A stretch of 64,000 bases of DNA from Sphagnum compactum (taxonomy: Eukaryota > Bryophyta > Sphagnopsida > Sphagnales). Location: the NCBI GenBank assembly GCA_965153455.1, contig OZ234502.1, forward strand, positions 15,469,495 through 15,533,494, written 5' to 3'. The translations under genes and the position numbers were made by a program. Shown here piece after piece: positions 51,961 through 63,200 of the stretch (within the stretch, counting starts at the first letter, position 1; each line of letters opens with the position of its first letter). The notes under the pieces are model-generated. The model was not told the DNA's origin. It ran no database searches and worked only from the letters and a program-made list of their open reading frames with translations.

Positions 51961-54900
51961 CTATTGCTCAAGTTCACCTTGATATGGCTTTTTCTTCATG
52001 GCAGCTTCTGTGTGACCTTTAGGCCACACAACGTGGCCTTTCATGGCCCTCTCAATGTGCGGATTATTCCGTGAAACACCACCACCACCCCCTGAGCTTT
52101 GCTGTGGCATGGATTCCCAATCTACCTGCGGTTTCTGTCCATGCAAGATGACTTCCTCATGCCCCTCCTCCTCTTGACCTGATTCCTTTTCTTGCAAAGG
52201 GGTAGTGGCACAAATGCCTTCTTGCATGCCATTCACCCTCCATGCAAACTCTTGATGTTGTTTCGTAGCTTCCACCTCTACTTCCTGCTCACAAGCCATC
52301 AATCTCCTGTCAAAACACAGTCTCCATCCTTCCTGAATCAAAGCGTCATTTCACACGTTCTAAGATATTTGCTACATGTATGTTTTATATCTTCTCATAA
52401 AGAGTCCAAGCTCTTAGAGGCTTGAAATTTCAATGAGCACACAGGATGCTCACAATCAAGTTGTTGACCTCACATACACAGAGGACACAACCCATTTGTT
52501 TACATGTCAAACAGACTATGCAATATTCCTGAATCAGATACATATGGGACCAATTTCCTGATGCTTTTCACATAAACCATCATTGGGTACCTCATATAAG
52601 TGAGAAGGATTATTGTCATCGTCATCATCCTCTGAAGCTTGATGAACAACCCTGTCTGAATCTTCATTTTGCTGGTAGACAGGATCATTGTCATTGACTT
52701 GCAAGTAGCTTTTCTCATCTGCAACGCCTTCCATATTATCTTCATATTCTGAGGCTTGTGACCTGCTCACATGTTCATATTTGCAGCCATCATCATCATC
52801 CTTTCTCTCTTCTGCTTGAACCCACCTAAGATTTGTCCTCTGTACTTCATCGGCAGCAGGGATTATCAGCGACATGTAAGGCTGACCTTCTGTGACCCCC
52901 CCCTCCCTGAGCCCACTGTTATCAGTCCATCTGTTGCCACAGTTTGGTGGATCAAACATATCCTCCTGATGGTGTTGTTCATACTGAAACTGCATTTGCT
53001 GCTCTTGGCTGAAATCCAAAGTGTACAAGAGATCATTCTCTGGAAAGCCTGCTTGGTTAATCTCTGCAGGAGGATAGGATGCAATGATTCCCCTAGGATG
53101 GATAGCAGTGATCACATTGTGAAGCACCTCTGCCTCCTCAACTAACTCTCCCCTATTCCTGCACCTTGCAGCTCGAAGGAATGTCTCAAGCTCTGATCGA
53201 AGAACATCAAGTACAGCAACCTTCTCTTCAAGTGACAATTTTGCTTCTCCAAGCTTCATCTGCACACGCTCTTCCCGCCAAACCTCGGCAAGCTGCAGCA
53301 TTCGTCGCTCCTCTTCCAATTCTTCCCGCATTTTCATCGAGTCCCGTTTCAGATCCTCCACCTCTGCTTTATCATCACTAATTTCACGTGCAAGTTCGTC
53401 ACATACATCCTCCATGAGTTCACGTGCCTTGTGTTCCCGCTCGAGCTCCTGTACCATGTTCGCCACAGCCATGTTGGCATCCATGAGCTCTTTTGTAATC
53501 TTCCGGTTAGTGACTTCATGTCGACTCCTTGCTTTCTGCTCATGCTCCAGTTCATCTTTCAAAGACTGAACAACTGATTTGAACTTGTTCTGCTCAATCT
53601 TCCAGCTTGATTTTACATTGGCCAGCTTCTTCATCAAGCCCTCAATCTCCTTGTGAGCTGCATTCTTCGCAAGCTCAAGCTCTTGCACACGAGCAAGCGC
53701 CTGATCCAGCTGCACCTGCAATGATGATGCAATCGATATTGTTGAATTGTGTTGCTCCTCCAGAATGCATATCCGACTCAGCACTTTAAGAAGCTCACTC
53801 GATGTTGTTGCTGAGTTGTTGAACTTTCCAGCTTTCTCCCCTTTCTTTTCACCAACCAACTTTGCATGCTGTCTCTGTCCATCAAGCTGTGCTCCAAAGA
53901 AGATGCAGAAACACAAAAACCCACCCAATTACCTTACATGTGGAAATGAAAGCTAGCTGTTGTTTTCTCCCATTATCCAGAATAAGGAGCAGCAGGAAGG
54001 AATTTGAAACCAACTTGTACAAGTGCTTGCTTGCACATTTGAAGAAAAATTCACATGAACAAAAACACTTTGGTTCAAATGAGTCCAGGAGGTTTCACAA
54101 GGGTAAAATAGCTACCAAAATGGAGATGTTGGAATTCACCAAATTGTTGGACCGCTTCTCCAGTAGCTTCTGCACATGTGAGGAGGATCGCATTGCTGGT
54201 GGTGGTGGCTGTCCTCCCACATACCCATTCCTCCTCTTGCTCTCTGAGCTTATCTGCGGCACCAAACCACAGCAGACATGGCAAATGAAGAAGAGTTGTT
54301 TCCTCTCTGAGCTCATCATGAGCAGAGAAAATGGGTTCCCTTCCTGAAACTAGGTACTGCCTAGTGGGACAACAAAGGGGTTTGTGTGCTGCTGCTCAGC
54401 TCAGCTCAGCTCAGCTCAGGAAGTCTTGAGACTCCACACCACCACTTCCAAGAAACAAAACTGTCATTTTGATGTGCAACACGTGCATGCATACGAGAGA
54501 GACCTACATACATACCTTGGACAAGAGCTCGTTGGAGTATTTGGTGCTTGCCGGAGAGCGGTATGAGATATCAGCCTGAGAGATAGGGCTGGCTGTCTCG
54601 GATGTGTCTTTTGCAGAAGAAGAAGGCCAGCGTGTTGTGGTGGAGGTGGTGGTGGTTCCCAAACTGCCAGGAAGAGGTAGATCCTGTAGCTCCCATAAAG
54701 AAGCGGCGAGTTTCCTTGCTGAAACTGGAGTGGAGCGACCTCCTGCAGCAGCAGCAGCAGCAGCAGCAACACCATCATATGCCTGGTTGTTGAACACATT
54801 CCAGCTGGGTACTGGCGTGCTGGGCCCAGTTCTTCTGCTGGCAATCATCCCTCTCTTCACCCGCAAACCTTGTGACGAGGGCGGAGGGGGCCACGATCCT

Positions 54901-55037
54901 GCTTCCATCCACCCAAGCTCTTCTCTCTCTTGCTGCTGCTTGTTCCCACGCGCGTCCCACCCCCTTGCTGCATCAGTTCTTTCTCCAGAACCCGAGAACC
55001 AACATTCCAAACCCACTTTACACTGGATTCCTCGCAC
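51961..55037 (-). CDS. Plant coiled-coil protein of the At5g41620/At1g64180 type
   Basis: Three exons on the minus strand, 54516-55037, 52591-53886 and 51961-52332, join in phase to 729 residues. The N-terminal exon holds VPSWNVFNN, a run of eight Ala and TPVSARKLAASLWELQDLPL, the hallmark S-A-R-K-L-x-x-x-L-W-E motif of this family. The middle exon begins LDGQRQHAKLVGEKKG and carries a long Glu/Lys/Leu-rich coiled coil from about residue 200 to 430 (ELEREHKARELMEDVCDELA). An acidic region with Asp and Glu clusters follows. The last exon contains NNPHIERAMKGHVVWPKG, matching the family's conserved N-P-H-I-x-x-x-M-K-G-x-x-x-W-P-x-G tail. Annotation as transport-protein USO1-like only reflects the coiled coil, and function is not established. 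The start is uncertain: the methionine at 54908 is an equally good choice. A small exon could be hidden in the 629-bp first intron. Confidence 0.82.
54398..54420. repeat. (CTCAG)n microsatellite
   Basis: Four to five CTCAG units lie in the first intron of the coiled-coil gene. Confidence 0.9.
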
Positions 55038-56938
55038 AATTCTTCATCTTCTGCTGCAATCCAAGCTGCTCTTCCGCACCCATCTCCCTCCGGCTCATGG
55101 ACAGACGACAACAGCTGAATCCAAAAACACTAACCAAGCTCAAGCTCTTGTGAAGACGAAGAAGGAGAAGAACAGCTCAACAAAAAGAGCACTACCACTT
55201 CTTCAGCATCAGCATCGGCAGCTTGCATTCTCAATCCGCAATCACCCATTGCTCATCATCAACTCCTTGACAACGTCAACCAACAACCCAGAGGAAATCC
55301 CCAAGACTCAACTAGAATCCAAGCTGGAGTAGGGTGGGTGACTACTACAGTAGTAGTGAACGAAGCTCTCGCGTCGTTTCCTGTAGCTAGGGCAAAATTT
55401 TCGGATGCTTCTCTCCTCCCCCGGACTTTGTCCTTTCCCGGACATCCGCCTTTCTTTCGGAGGACGTTGTCGTGGGCCCCGCCTGCAAATCCACGGTTGC
55501 TTTGCTTTGCTTCTTCCTCGACTTGGATCTCTCTCCCTTTCCTTCTTCATACATGCTTTCTTAATTCTACCGGCACATCGATCGATCTCAGCAGAAGAAG
55601 AAGAAGAAGAAGCTGTGGCTCAGAGACTAAAGAGCCCTGCAAGCAAGTGCAAGCCACATGGAGCCTGCAAAGCAATCTTCGATGCATGAGTGTGGACAAC
55701 CACCTGTGGTGGTGGTTCAGAGACTCCAGACAAATAGAGCCCCAAAGCTTCATGCTCGAGAGAGAGTGCAATCCACATGGAGCATGCAAGCAGAGCTTCA
55801 AAGAGCAAGAGAGTGCAAGGTGCAAACCACAGGTTTAGACACTGCAGACAAATAGAGCTTGCAACCAAAGCTTCTAAGCATGCGAGAGTGCAAACTACAG
55901 ATTTACAGACCATAGACACAGTGAAGCTCTCTGGTTGTTGTGTCTATGAAGAGGCAGTGGTGCTCTTGAACCCAGGGCAAGAGGAAATTACTAAAGCTCT
56001 TCTCTGCTTGAAACCAGGAGCCAATTGTTGTTGCTGTCATTGGCTTGAAATTGTTGCTATCACTAACAACAAAAAAGAGTGGAATATCATGAGCACTGAC
56101 TAGATGCTAAGATCTCTCTTGTTTGTTGCCAATCCTGACATGAGCTTAACAAGTACACAAATGCAATCGCAATTCAGACTGCAGCAGTAGTTTCCAGTGA
56201 AAAAATGCAATCACAAAACCATTCTTTGGAACCACAGAGAGCTGCCATATATGATAATACCATGACTGATCTCCTCTCACATCTGCACTCACCAGAACCT
56301 TACCAGGAATTTACTTGTTTGTGTCTCAGAACATCAGTTCTGCAGACAACGGTTATGCCAGCAGATCTATGTAATTGCAAAACAACAATTGGAAACATAA
56401 CATGACAATCTATGCAAGCAGATCTATGAAATTGCAGAGATATCTCCTAGACATGACAATCTGTGTGAGTATATCCACAAAATTGCAGAGAGATCTTCAC
56501 AAATTTCCTTTTGTAAGGTAGCATGACAATATGTGCAAGCAGCAGAAGTTTCCAAGATGCAGTTCCAACTTACCTCAGATCAGAACAATCCTGTGTGCTA
56601 AATTCAAAGACCACCAACATCACTCGACAAGCTTAACTGCTTTAAACATAGACTTGAGATCATCACAAAAAGTAGCTACATCAAAAGAAGATATCAAAAT
56701 TGCTTCAAAAAATGCATTGATGTTATAGAAGTTCAGAGGCAAAAGTCATCAATATGATACTCCATTACAGCTGCGAATGTCCATGAAAAAATGCTCTACC
56801 CTCCTCGTCGTCATCATCATCATCCCCACCAGCAGCTCCATTGCATTCTCAAACAAAGATAAAGCCTACATTACAATCATGATGAGATGGAGAATGCTGG
56901 TGACTGTGATGGAGGATGGTGCAAGTGTCTCAGCCATT
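55038..56938. other. Spacer between coiled-coil gene and eS30, with imperfect tandem repeats
   Basis: The first 350 bases are probably promoter and leader of the coiled-coil gene on the minus strand. From about 55614 to 55930, units with 'gagagtgcaa', 'ccacatggagc(c/a)tgcaa', 'agac(a)ctgcagacaaatagagc' and 'aaagctt' recur three times. From about 56355 to 56540, units with 'catgacaat(c/a)t', 'gcaagcagatctatg' and 'aattgcagaga' recur three times. An (AGA)n run sits at 55590-55611. I see no gene. Text near 56640-56730 is open but shows no recognisable product. Confidence 0.5.
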
Positions 56939-57716
56939 TTACTTCTCTGAGGAGTTTGGCCCTCTCTTCTTGCCAAATCCAACAACTGCAACACACATAG
57001 AAGAATTGCTTACTACCAGGAATAACAGAATCCATCGACACAATCTGGATGCCAGAAAACAAAAAAACAAAAAAGGAAAGTTGGGGCTTCTCTTGAGCAT
57101 ACCAGCAGTGACAAAGCAGCAGTTGTATTGCATAGAAAAGAATTGCTTACTACCAAGAATAACATGATCCATCAACACAGTCTGGATGCTGGAATACAAA
57201 CAAACACAGACAGAGTGAGAGAGAGGAAAAAAGTTGGAGTTTCCTTTGAGCATACCAGCAGTGACAAAGCGGCGGTTGTATTGCATGCGCTTGTGAGCGC
57301 GGCCCGTAGGTTTCTTCTTCTTATCCTGCTTGGCTACCTTGGGTGTCTGGCCACGCACTTTCCCTGCGCGGGCCAAAGATCCATGTACCTTGCCTGCATC
57401 ATCACAATCACCGGCACCATCATCATCATCCCACACAGTAAACCCTTGCGAGTTTCAATACACTCCCAAACTCCCGTAAACCTCTGCCTCCTCACTTGGC
57501 TGCCAACTTTTCCTCTTGAAGACAAAGAGTCTAGAGACCGCAGCACATGTCATGAACATTCAAACGGAATACACATACAACCGCAGAGCGCCACAAAGAA
57601 ACTAAAAGACGGCCACAACACACCCCGTCCCAGAGAGTAAAAAAAAAGTACTACAGAGAAGATCCTAGTTGCAAAAATTCCCAAAGAAAAAGGGAAAAAA
57701 GAGACTACATACTCAT
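56939..57716 (-). CDS. RPS30: 40S ribosomal protein eS30 (RPS30)
   Basis: Three exons on the minus strand, 57713-57716, 57256-57393 and 56939-56985, join to 62 codons plus stop, exactly the usual plant eS30 length. The protein reads [20 protein letters not shown], then [20 protein letters not shown], then [20 protein letters not shown]. These are the hallmark basic segments of this small-subunit protein. The N-terminus is M-S-K instead of the common M-G-K because the first exon supplies only four coding bases. Unlike the animal FAU gene there is no ubiquitin-like part, as is usual in plants. The second intron is a two-unit tandem duplication that includes a copy of the end of exon 2 and its donor. 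It contains no stop in the eS30 frame. Telo-boxes lie upstream at 57858-57914. Confidence 0.95.
57001..57290. repeat. Tandem duplication spanning the exon 2 / intron 2 junction of eS30
   Basis: Units 57001-57137 and 57138-57290 align along their length. Both begin with 'aagaattgcttactacca', then 'gaataaca(g/t)(a/g)atccatc(g/a)acaca', and end with CATACCAGCAGTGACAAAGC plus 'ttgtattgcat'. The right unit includes the real last 35 bases of exon 2. The left unit is a decoy copy (57103-57137) lying in the intron, with an intact GT donor. Confidence 0.9.
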
Positions 57717-57857
57717 GTTTGCCGGAGGCGTACGAGGGCGGGAGACGACGACGGAGGCGACGGTGGTGAAGATGGTGGCGCGCGAGCAAAGTGGAGAAGA
57801 GGCACACGAAGAAGGAGACGCACCAAAAAAGAGAAAAGCGTCGACGAGGGATGCGCT

Positions 57858-57914
57858 TTCTAGGGTTTTCAGAGCTCCTTAAACCCTAAACCGTCATGGT
57901 CTTCTAGGGTTTCA
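57858..57914 (-). promoter_or_regulatory. Telo-box cluster upstream of eS30
   Basis: Three AAACCCTA-type motifs lie within 60 bp, about 140-200 bp upstream of the eS30 start codon: CTAGGGTTTT at 57860-57869, TTAAACCCTAAACC at 57879-57892 and CTAGGGTTTC at 57905-57914. Telo-boxes near the transcription start are well known in plant ribosomal-protein genes, where they work with other elements to drive expression in dividing cells. Confidence 0.7.
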
Positions 57915-58394
57915 AATCTGAGTACGAAGAAGGCGAATGTGCTCGATGCTTGCGCAGTCATGACACAGAGATCAGCCGATAAGATCTATCTATACACAAA
58001 CCGATTCCCAATTTCTTGAAGAAAAAGAAAACTTGCAGAGAACACAATAATTATACCAACGTTCTTTCTCTTCTGAGATTTCTTCCCATGCGTGCTGCTT
58101 CATTGCTGCTTCCATTGTGAAGTATTTCAGGTGTGTTTTTATCTGTCATCTTTTGAGGTCTCTTGTCTGCTCAAAATCATCATAACTGGGAGATGTAGAT
58201 GGTGAAATATATAGATAGATAGATATACACAGACATGAAGTGTGAGCTGTCTTGCCCTGTTGTTATGTGGAATGCAGCAGTTGAAGATACACAGGATTCA
58301 CGATGTAATCTGTGAGGTTTCTGTCACATTTGCTGAAGGAACAACAGGAAGGAGAATGTATGAAAGATTTCAGCAATATTAGCATCCGGTCTCT
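57915..58394. promoter_or_regulatory. Intergenic region between divergent eS30 and ligase genes
   Basis: Two genes face away from each other across about 1.1 kb. A (GATA)n run lies at about 58211-58225. No exon is certain. The 5' leader of the lipoate/biotin ligase-like gene probably begins somewhere here, because splice-donor-like AG|GTATAT and AG|GTATGT sequences start at 58406 and 58488. Confidence 0.35.
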
Positions 58395-58790
58395 CTGCCT
58401 CCTTAAGGTATATATTATCTTTCTTTCCCCTGCATGTTGTATACATGTGGTTTCTTCACCTTCTTCTTTAAATCTCTGCGTGCTTGAGGTATGTATATAT
58501 ATCTTTCTTTCCCTGCATTTTCTATCCATGCAGTTTCTGTATATCTTTCTGCCCTGGCATTTTTTATCCATGCAGTTTCTGTACATCTTTCTTTCCCCAC
58601 ATTTTGTATCCATGCAGTTTTTGTATATCTTTCTTTCTCCACATTTTGTATACATGCAGTTCTTGTATATCTTTCTTTCTCCACATTTTGTATCCATGCT
58701 GTTTCTTCAACTTCTCTGTAAACCTCTGCCTCCTTGAGGTATGTATTTCTTTCTTTCCCCCGACTTTGTATCCATCCGGTTTCTTCAACT
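58395..58790. repeat. 42-bp minisatellite upstream of the ligase-like gene
   Basis: The unit 'atctttctttccccacattt' plus 'tgtatccatgcagtttctgt' recurs with an exact 42-bp period. The CAG of CCATGCAG ends at 58533, 58575, 58617 and 58659. The outer copies are longer and carry 'ctgcctccttgaggtatgta'. Because 42 is divisible by three, frames on both strands stay open and give spurious repetitive ORFs. Each unit resembles a pyrimidine tract with a CAG acceptor. Confidence 0.92.
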
Positions 58791-58863
58791 TCTTCTTTAA
58801 AATCTGTGAGTAATTGTTGCTTTTGTTGTGAATTTCTTAGTCACAGTGGCTGTTATAGAAGCG

Positions 58864-60209
58864 ATGGTGAGGCCGGTGATGAAGCTGCTGCAGTTGCAGG
58901 GATTCCCTATACTGCAGCAATTGTACTTGGAGGAGCGGCTTCTTCGAACGACAACCCACAACTGGTGCCTCATCAACCAGGGCACCAATCCTCCTGCTAT
59001 TGTTGTTGGCATTTCTGGGTAATCATCTTCCTTCCTTCAGATCTGTTGCTTCCCATTACTTGCCTTCTCACTGGTTATGGTAATGGTGATGGTGGTGGGA
59101 GTGGTATTTTGCAATTTCTGAGGTTTAGGGTTTTGGCCTGGAATTGGGTTGAAGTTTTTAGAGAAAGCTTTCCTATTCCATGTTGCAGGAAGCCTGAGAA
59201 GCTGCTGGATGTGAAAGCGGTGCTGCAGGACAATATACCTGTGATCCGTCGCTTTAGTGGTGGTGGGACAGTCATAGTGGACACTGACACTGTCTTTGTG
59301 ACGCTCATTTGCCGGCGAGATGCTGTGACTCTACCTGACCTTTATCCTCGTCCCATAATGGAATGGACAGAGAACTTGTACCTGCCTGCTTTCCAAACTG
59401 TCCCCAGGTTCCACCTCCTAGAGCACGGTAATAAACAACTGCTGAACCTTAACCCTAAATCCCTAGTATGGATTCTGCAAAGTGCCATGATCCTTTCCTC
59501 CTTCAATTCTCTCTGTGTCTGTGTCTGTGTCTCTTCTTTGATGGGTTCAACAATGTGGCTGCAGATTATGTGTTGGGAGACAGAAAATTTGGAGGCAATG
59601 CTCAATCAATTATCAAAGACCGGTTTCTTCATCATACATCATTCTTATGGGACTATCAGGACTTCCGGATGGCATACTTGAAGCTTCCTGAGCGGTCACC
59701 TACTTATCGGCTTGTGAGTTTCTTCTGCTTCTTTGCACTCACATCATTTCATTCACTGAACTAGAAGCAAAATAGTTGTAAAATAATGGAGATTCAAAAC
59801 CACCCTCAAGTAAGAGAGGCTACATCTCAACAGGGATCTAGCTCCTGTTGACGATTGCAAAACCTTGCTGCAAAATCAGCTACAGTTTTGAGTTGCAGCT
59901 ATTTCCTGCTGAAGCCCACCTGCATAAGGTAGACAACAAAGACTGTAATGTGTTTTTCTTTTCATGCTTGGGACACAGGCTCGGTCCCACTCTGACTTCA
60001 TATGCCGCTTAAAGGATTACATGCCATCACGTGAAGCATTTGCGGACTATATTGTGAAAGCTTTTGAGCGGCAGTTTTGTCTTCAAGAGATTAGCTTGGA
60101 TGAGGTTGAGAAGACTCAACCATCGTCAGTTCCTCACATCACCAGCACTCGAGTCTTTACCATTGCTGATCTGCAACGGTCAATCATGCCCTTGATTGTA
60201 AAAGGCTAA
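58864..60209 (+). CDS. Biotin/lipoate A/B protein ligase family protein (plant lipoate-protein-ligase-like)
   Basis: Exons 58864-59018, 59189-59427, 59565-59713 and 59979-60209 give 257 residues, the usual size of the plant At3g29010-type protein. The fold is that of ligases that attach lipoate, octanoate or biotin to a lysine of metabolic enzymes. Visible signatures are the N-terminal PILQQLYLEERLLRTTTHNW block, the nucleotide/substrate loop RRFSGGGTVIVD (residues 72-83) and KFGGNAQSIIKDRFLHHTSF (from Lys139), which carries the conserved ligase lysine. There is no obvious organelle-targeting sequence. MVRPVMKLLQLQGFP is the natural start, so the protein may be cytosolic unless an upstream in-frame exon exists in the repetitive leader. 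The exact substrate (lipoate, octanoate, or none) cannot be told from sequence. Its neighbour eS30 is divergent and functionally unrelated. Confidence 0.92.
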
Positions 60210-63200
60210 TTCAGCACAAATGGTGGCAACATGTCTGAAAGTCTATTTATTGGTTACAGACTGCAGATAGCTGAATTAGTGTGATGATGTCCACTATGGT
60301 TCTGTATGCCATGATTCCTTTATTCCAGAAGAAATTGGGCTAAAGTTCTTATGATGTTTGATACTATTCTTCAGCACATATAGATGGATAGGGAGTAGGT
60401 AGAAGTCAGTAAAAGGACAAGCTTGTTGCAGCAATTACGAAGTAATCCTTGGAATGATGCATCAGAGACTGCGATTTCCTGCCCAGGGAGTTGGTGGTAG
60501 ATTAAGTTGGCATGGGCATAGCCACTCTCCAACTCCACTCAAACTGTCCTCGGAGTCCCTGCTGCAAAATCAGGTGCTTCTTCTTTCTTTCACCAAGTGT
60601 CTTGGGACGTCCATTGCCAGCTCCATTTTCACTCTTCTTCTCATTCTGCTCCTTTGAAGAGACATCTCATGTACATCCCAGACAGTTACTTCTATTTGGT
60701 CCAGCAGACTGATTTTGCAAGTTAGAAACTGTACAGGAAGAGTCTGCAATGCAAACTCCATTCTTCTAGAATCAGAAAAGTAGTTGCATTTTAGAGTATA
60801 AAATTATTTTTGTCTTACAAAATCAGGCTTTAGTAATGGACCTGGTCATTACATTTCTGTAGAGATGCAGTCCAGAGAAGGTTTTTTTAAAGTTTACCAA
60901 TAAGTAATTATGCTGTTGGAAGGGGGAGAGCTGAACTGATATGCTAAATAAACCTCTTTCTGCTGATTTTCTTTCTGCAGAGCAACCACTTTGGAGTTGC
61001 AGTAGCATTCAAACCAACACAAATGGGAAAGGCATTGTAGCTCTATTCTCAGCTCTGCCAATCTTGCTAGCTTCACAGCTTTTGGGTGGCAGGTTTGACA
61101 TTTCATCTGTCCATCTATGGCTTCAAAATAGGAGATTGAAAAGAACATTCAATCAGGATCCACCAACTTCACCAATTTGGTAAGAGCAAATTGTTTATTG
61201 ATTGTGATATCTCTCTGTCAAGTGAGGTTTTTTGTAGCCTTTTGTGCAGGTCAGTGGAATATTTATGCAATCAATTCATGAGGTGTGTAAGAGCAGGATT
61301 CAGGTCGTGAGGCATGAATCAACAGACTGCCTCTTCAACAGACTGCTGGATTTCAGAAATCTTGAATGTGATACGCCATTTGTTGGCTCTGCCTGTAAGG
61401 GAGAGAATACAGAAGAATGTAGTTTTCATTTGGTCCCATGTTTTGAGGAATGTTGACCAGGTGTTACTGTGAACTGTGAGTTCAATTTTTTGGGAACTCG
61501 GTGGAACATTTCCTATTGTAACTGATGCTGATTTGGACTTGTCATGAGGGGCCTGGAGCCATTGCTTGATCAGCTGCTATTTCAAATGGGATCAGCTGCT
61601 TACATTACAAATATATCTCTTGAAGATGATGCTTATGAAATAGGAAATGGCTGGAGACAAAAGTAGTTTGGTAATGGGTTTTTTGCTCTAGTTGCAGATG
61701 CAAATGCTAGGATTCATAGGTATGATTTGATCAGACACAACTGAAATAAAAAGTTCAAAATTGGTGGAAACTGCACCCAGTTGAAGGGAACCCTGGAACC
61801 TTCAATTGATGGACCACAACATCAAAGAAATGCATCTTTAAGTTCTAACTTCTACTTTGCTGCAACGCTTCTGATTACCCCACTTTGTTTTGGGTAGGTG
61901 ATTATAACAATAACCTTGTTATCAGACTTGGGCTCTGCACTACTGCAAACTACTAGCAACAATGAAATGATGCAAAATTAAGTTCTATTCAGATGAAAAT
62001 ATTTAGTGACATTGCATGCAACTTGAATTGGATCAAAATTTTGTGGAATTGAATTCAAATTCATTTCAGATTTAATGAGGTTCAAATTGAATTGAATTCA
62101 AATTCTTAAATTGAATTTAAAATTTAACTCCAAACTTGATTGCATTTACATTCAATTGAATTGAATTCAACCAAATTGTAAAGAGTCACATGTTAATTTA
62201 CTTTAGAGTACAAGTTATGATTTTCTAAACCCTATTTTATCCTTAACTCATACTCTAGATAAGACCATGAGTCAATATTGTCATCAATGAGAAAAGATGT
62301 GATTATCCATGCATATTGAGTAAAACAAATTCACTTGGAACCTCCATATACATCTTAGTGGGTCCCTGTGCAGTTGGCCCAAGTATTATTTAACCTCTTG
62401 TTAAGGTCACATGTCCCAATACAAGTTTAACTTCAGAGACCTCACGGAACCCAATTGTGAAGAAAACCATTTTCAAAATTTTGAATCAACTTTTAATGAC
62501 ACAAGTCACTTTAAGATTCAATAACTTTTGCTTTGTTGATCCAAAAATTGCACACATCACCATGTCAAGGGTGGGTTTGCCAGTGAAGAGCAATGGGCCC
62601 ACTATTTGGCAAGGAAGGTTCAAGCATAATCACATCCAAACAAACAAACACCCATCTTCATATATAGATAGAGCTCAGAACTCAAATTCATTTTCAAAGG
62701 TTTGGGATTAGCAGATTAAACTAAAATAGTAAGTGGCCAATGGAGCCCATCTTGAGGACCATAGCAAATGTTACGAAAGAATCAGGTTCCTTTAAGGTTT
62801 TGAGCCATGAATGGTACTTGTTTAGTGCAGATGTATCCAACCCTTGTATTACCCTCAAGCTCTATGTTGACTCCCACAAGCGCTCCAATTATTATTACAA
62901 TTTGTCTAGCAATGGATGTTCCAGGAAAGGATGGGAGGGAGGAAGAAGCCACTAGTCAACAACATACCCAACTAAGACTGCAAACACTATGAGAGTCTCT
63001 TATCACATGCATTGCTGCAACAATATGTAGTATTCGTAAGTAGCACAAAAGTACAATCTCCTTTCAAAGATCAGCTCTATGCAATGAAGGGAAAAAAGCA
63101 CCTTTAGTGATACTTGTGTTGTGGCAACCATCAAATACAAATGATTTATTTATTTATTTAGTTTCTTCTCGAAGGGGTCTTGAACTCTCATTCATTCAAG

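Noticed and set aside
54604-55332. Plus-strand ORF of 242 codons
   Set aside because: It is antisense to the first exon of the coiled-coil gene, which carries the family motif and good splice sites. The plus-strand product is low-complexity.
58263-58813. Overlapping repetitive ORFs on both strands, at first resembling a repeat protein or CRISPR-like array
   Set aside because: The 42-bp units are directly adjacent with no unique spacers. The open frames follow from the period being divisible by three.
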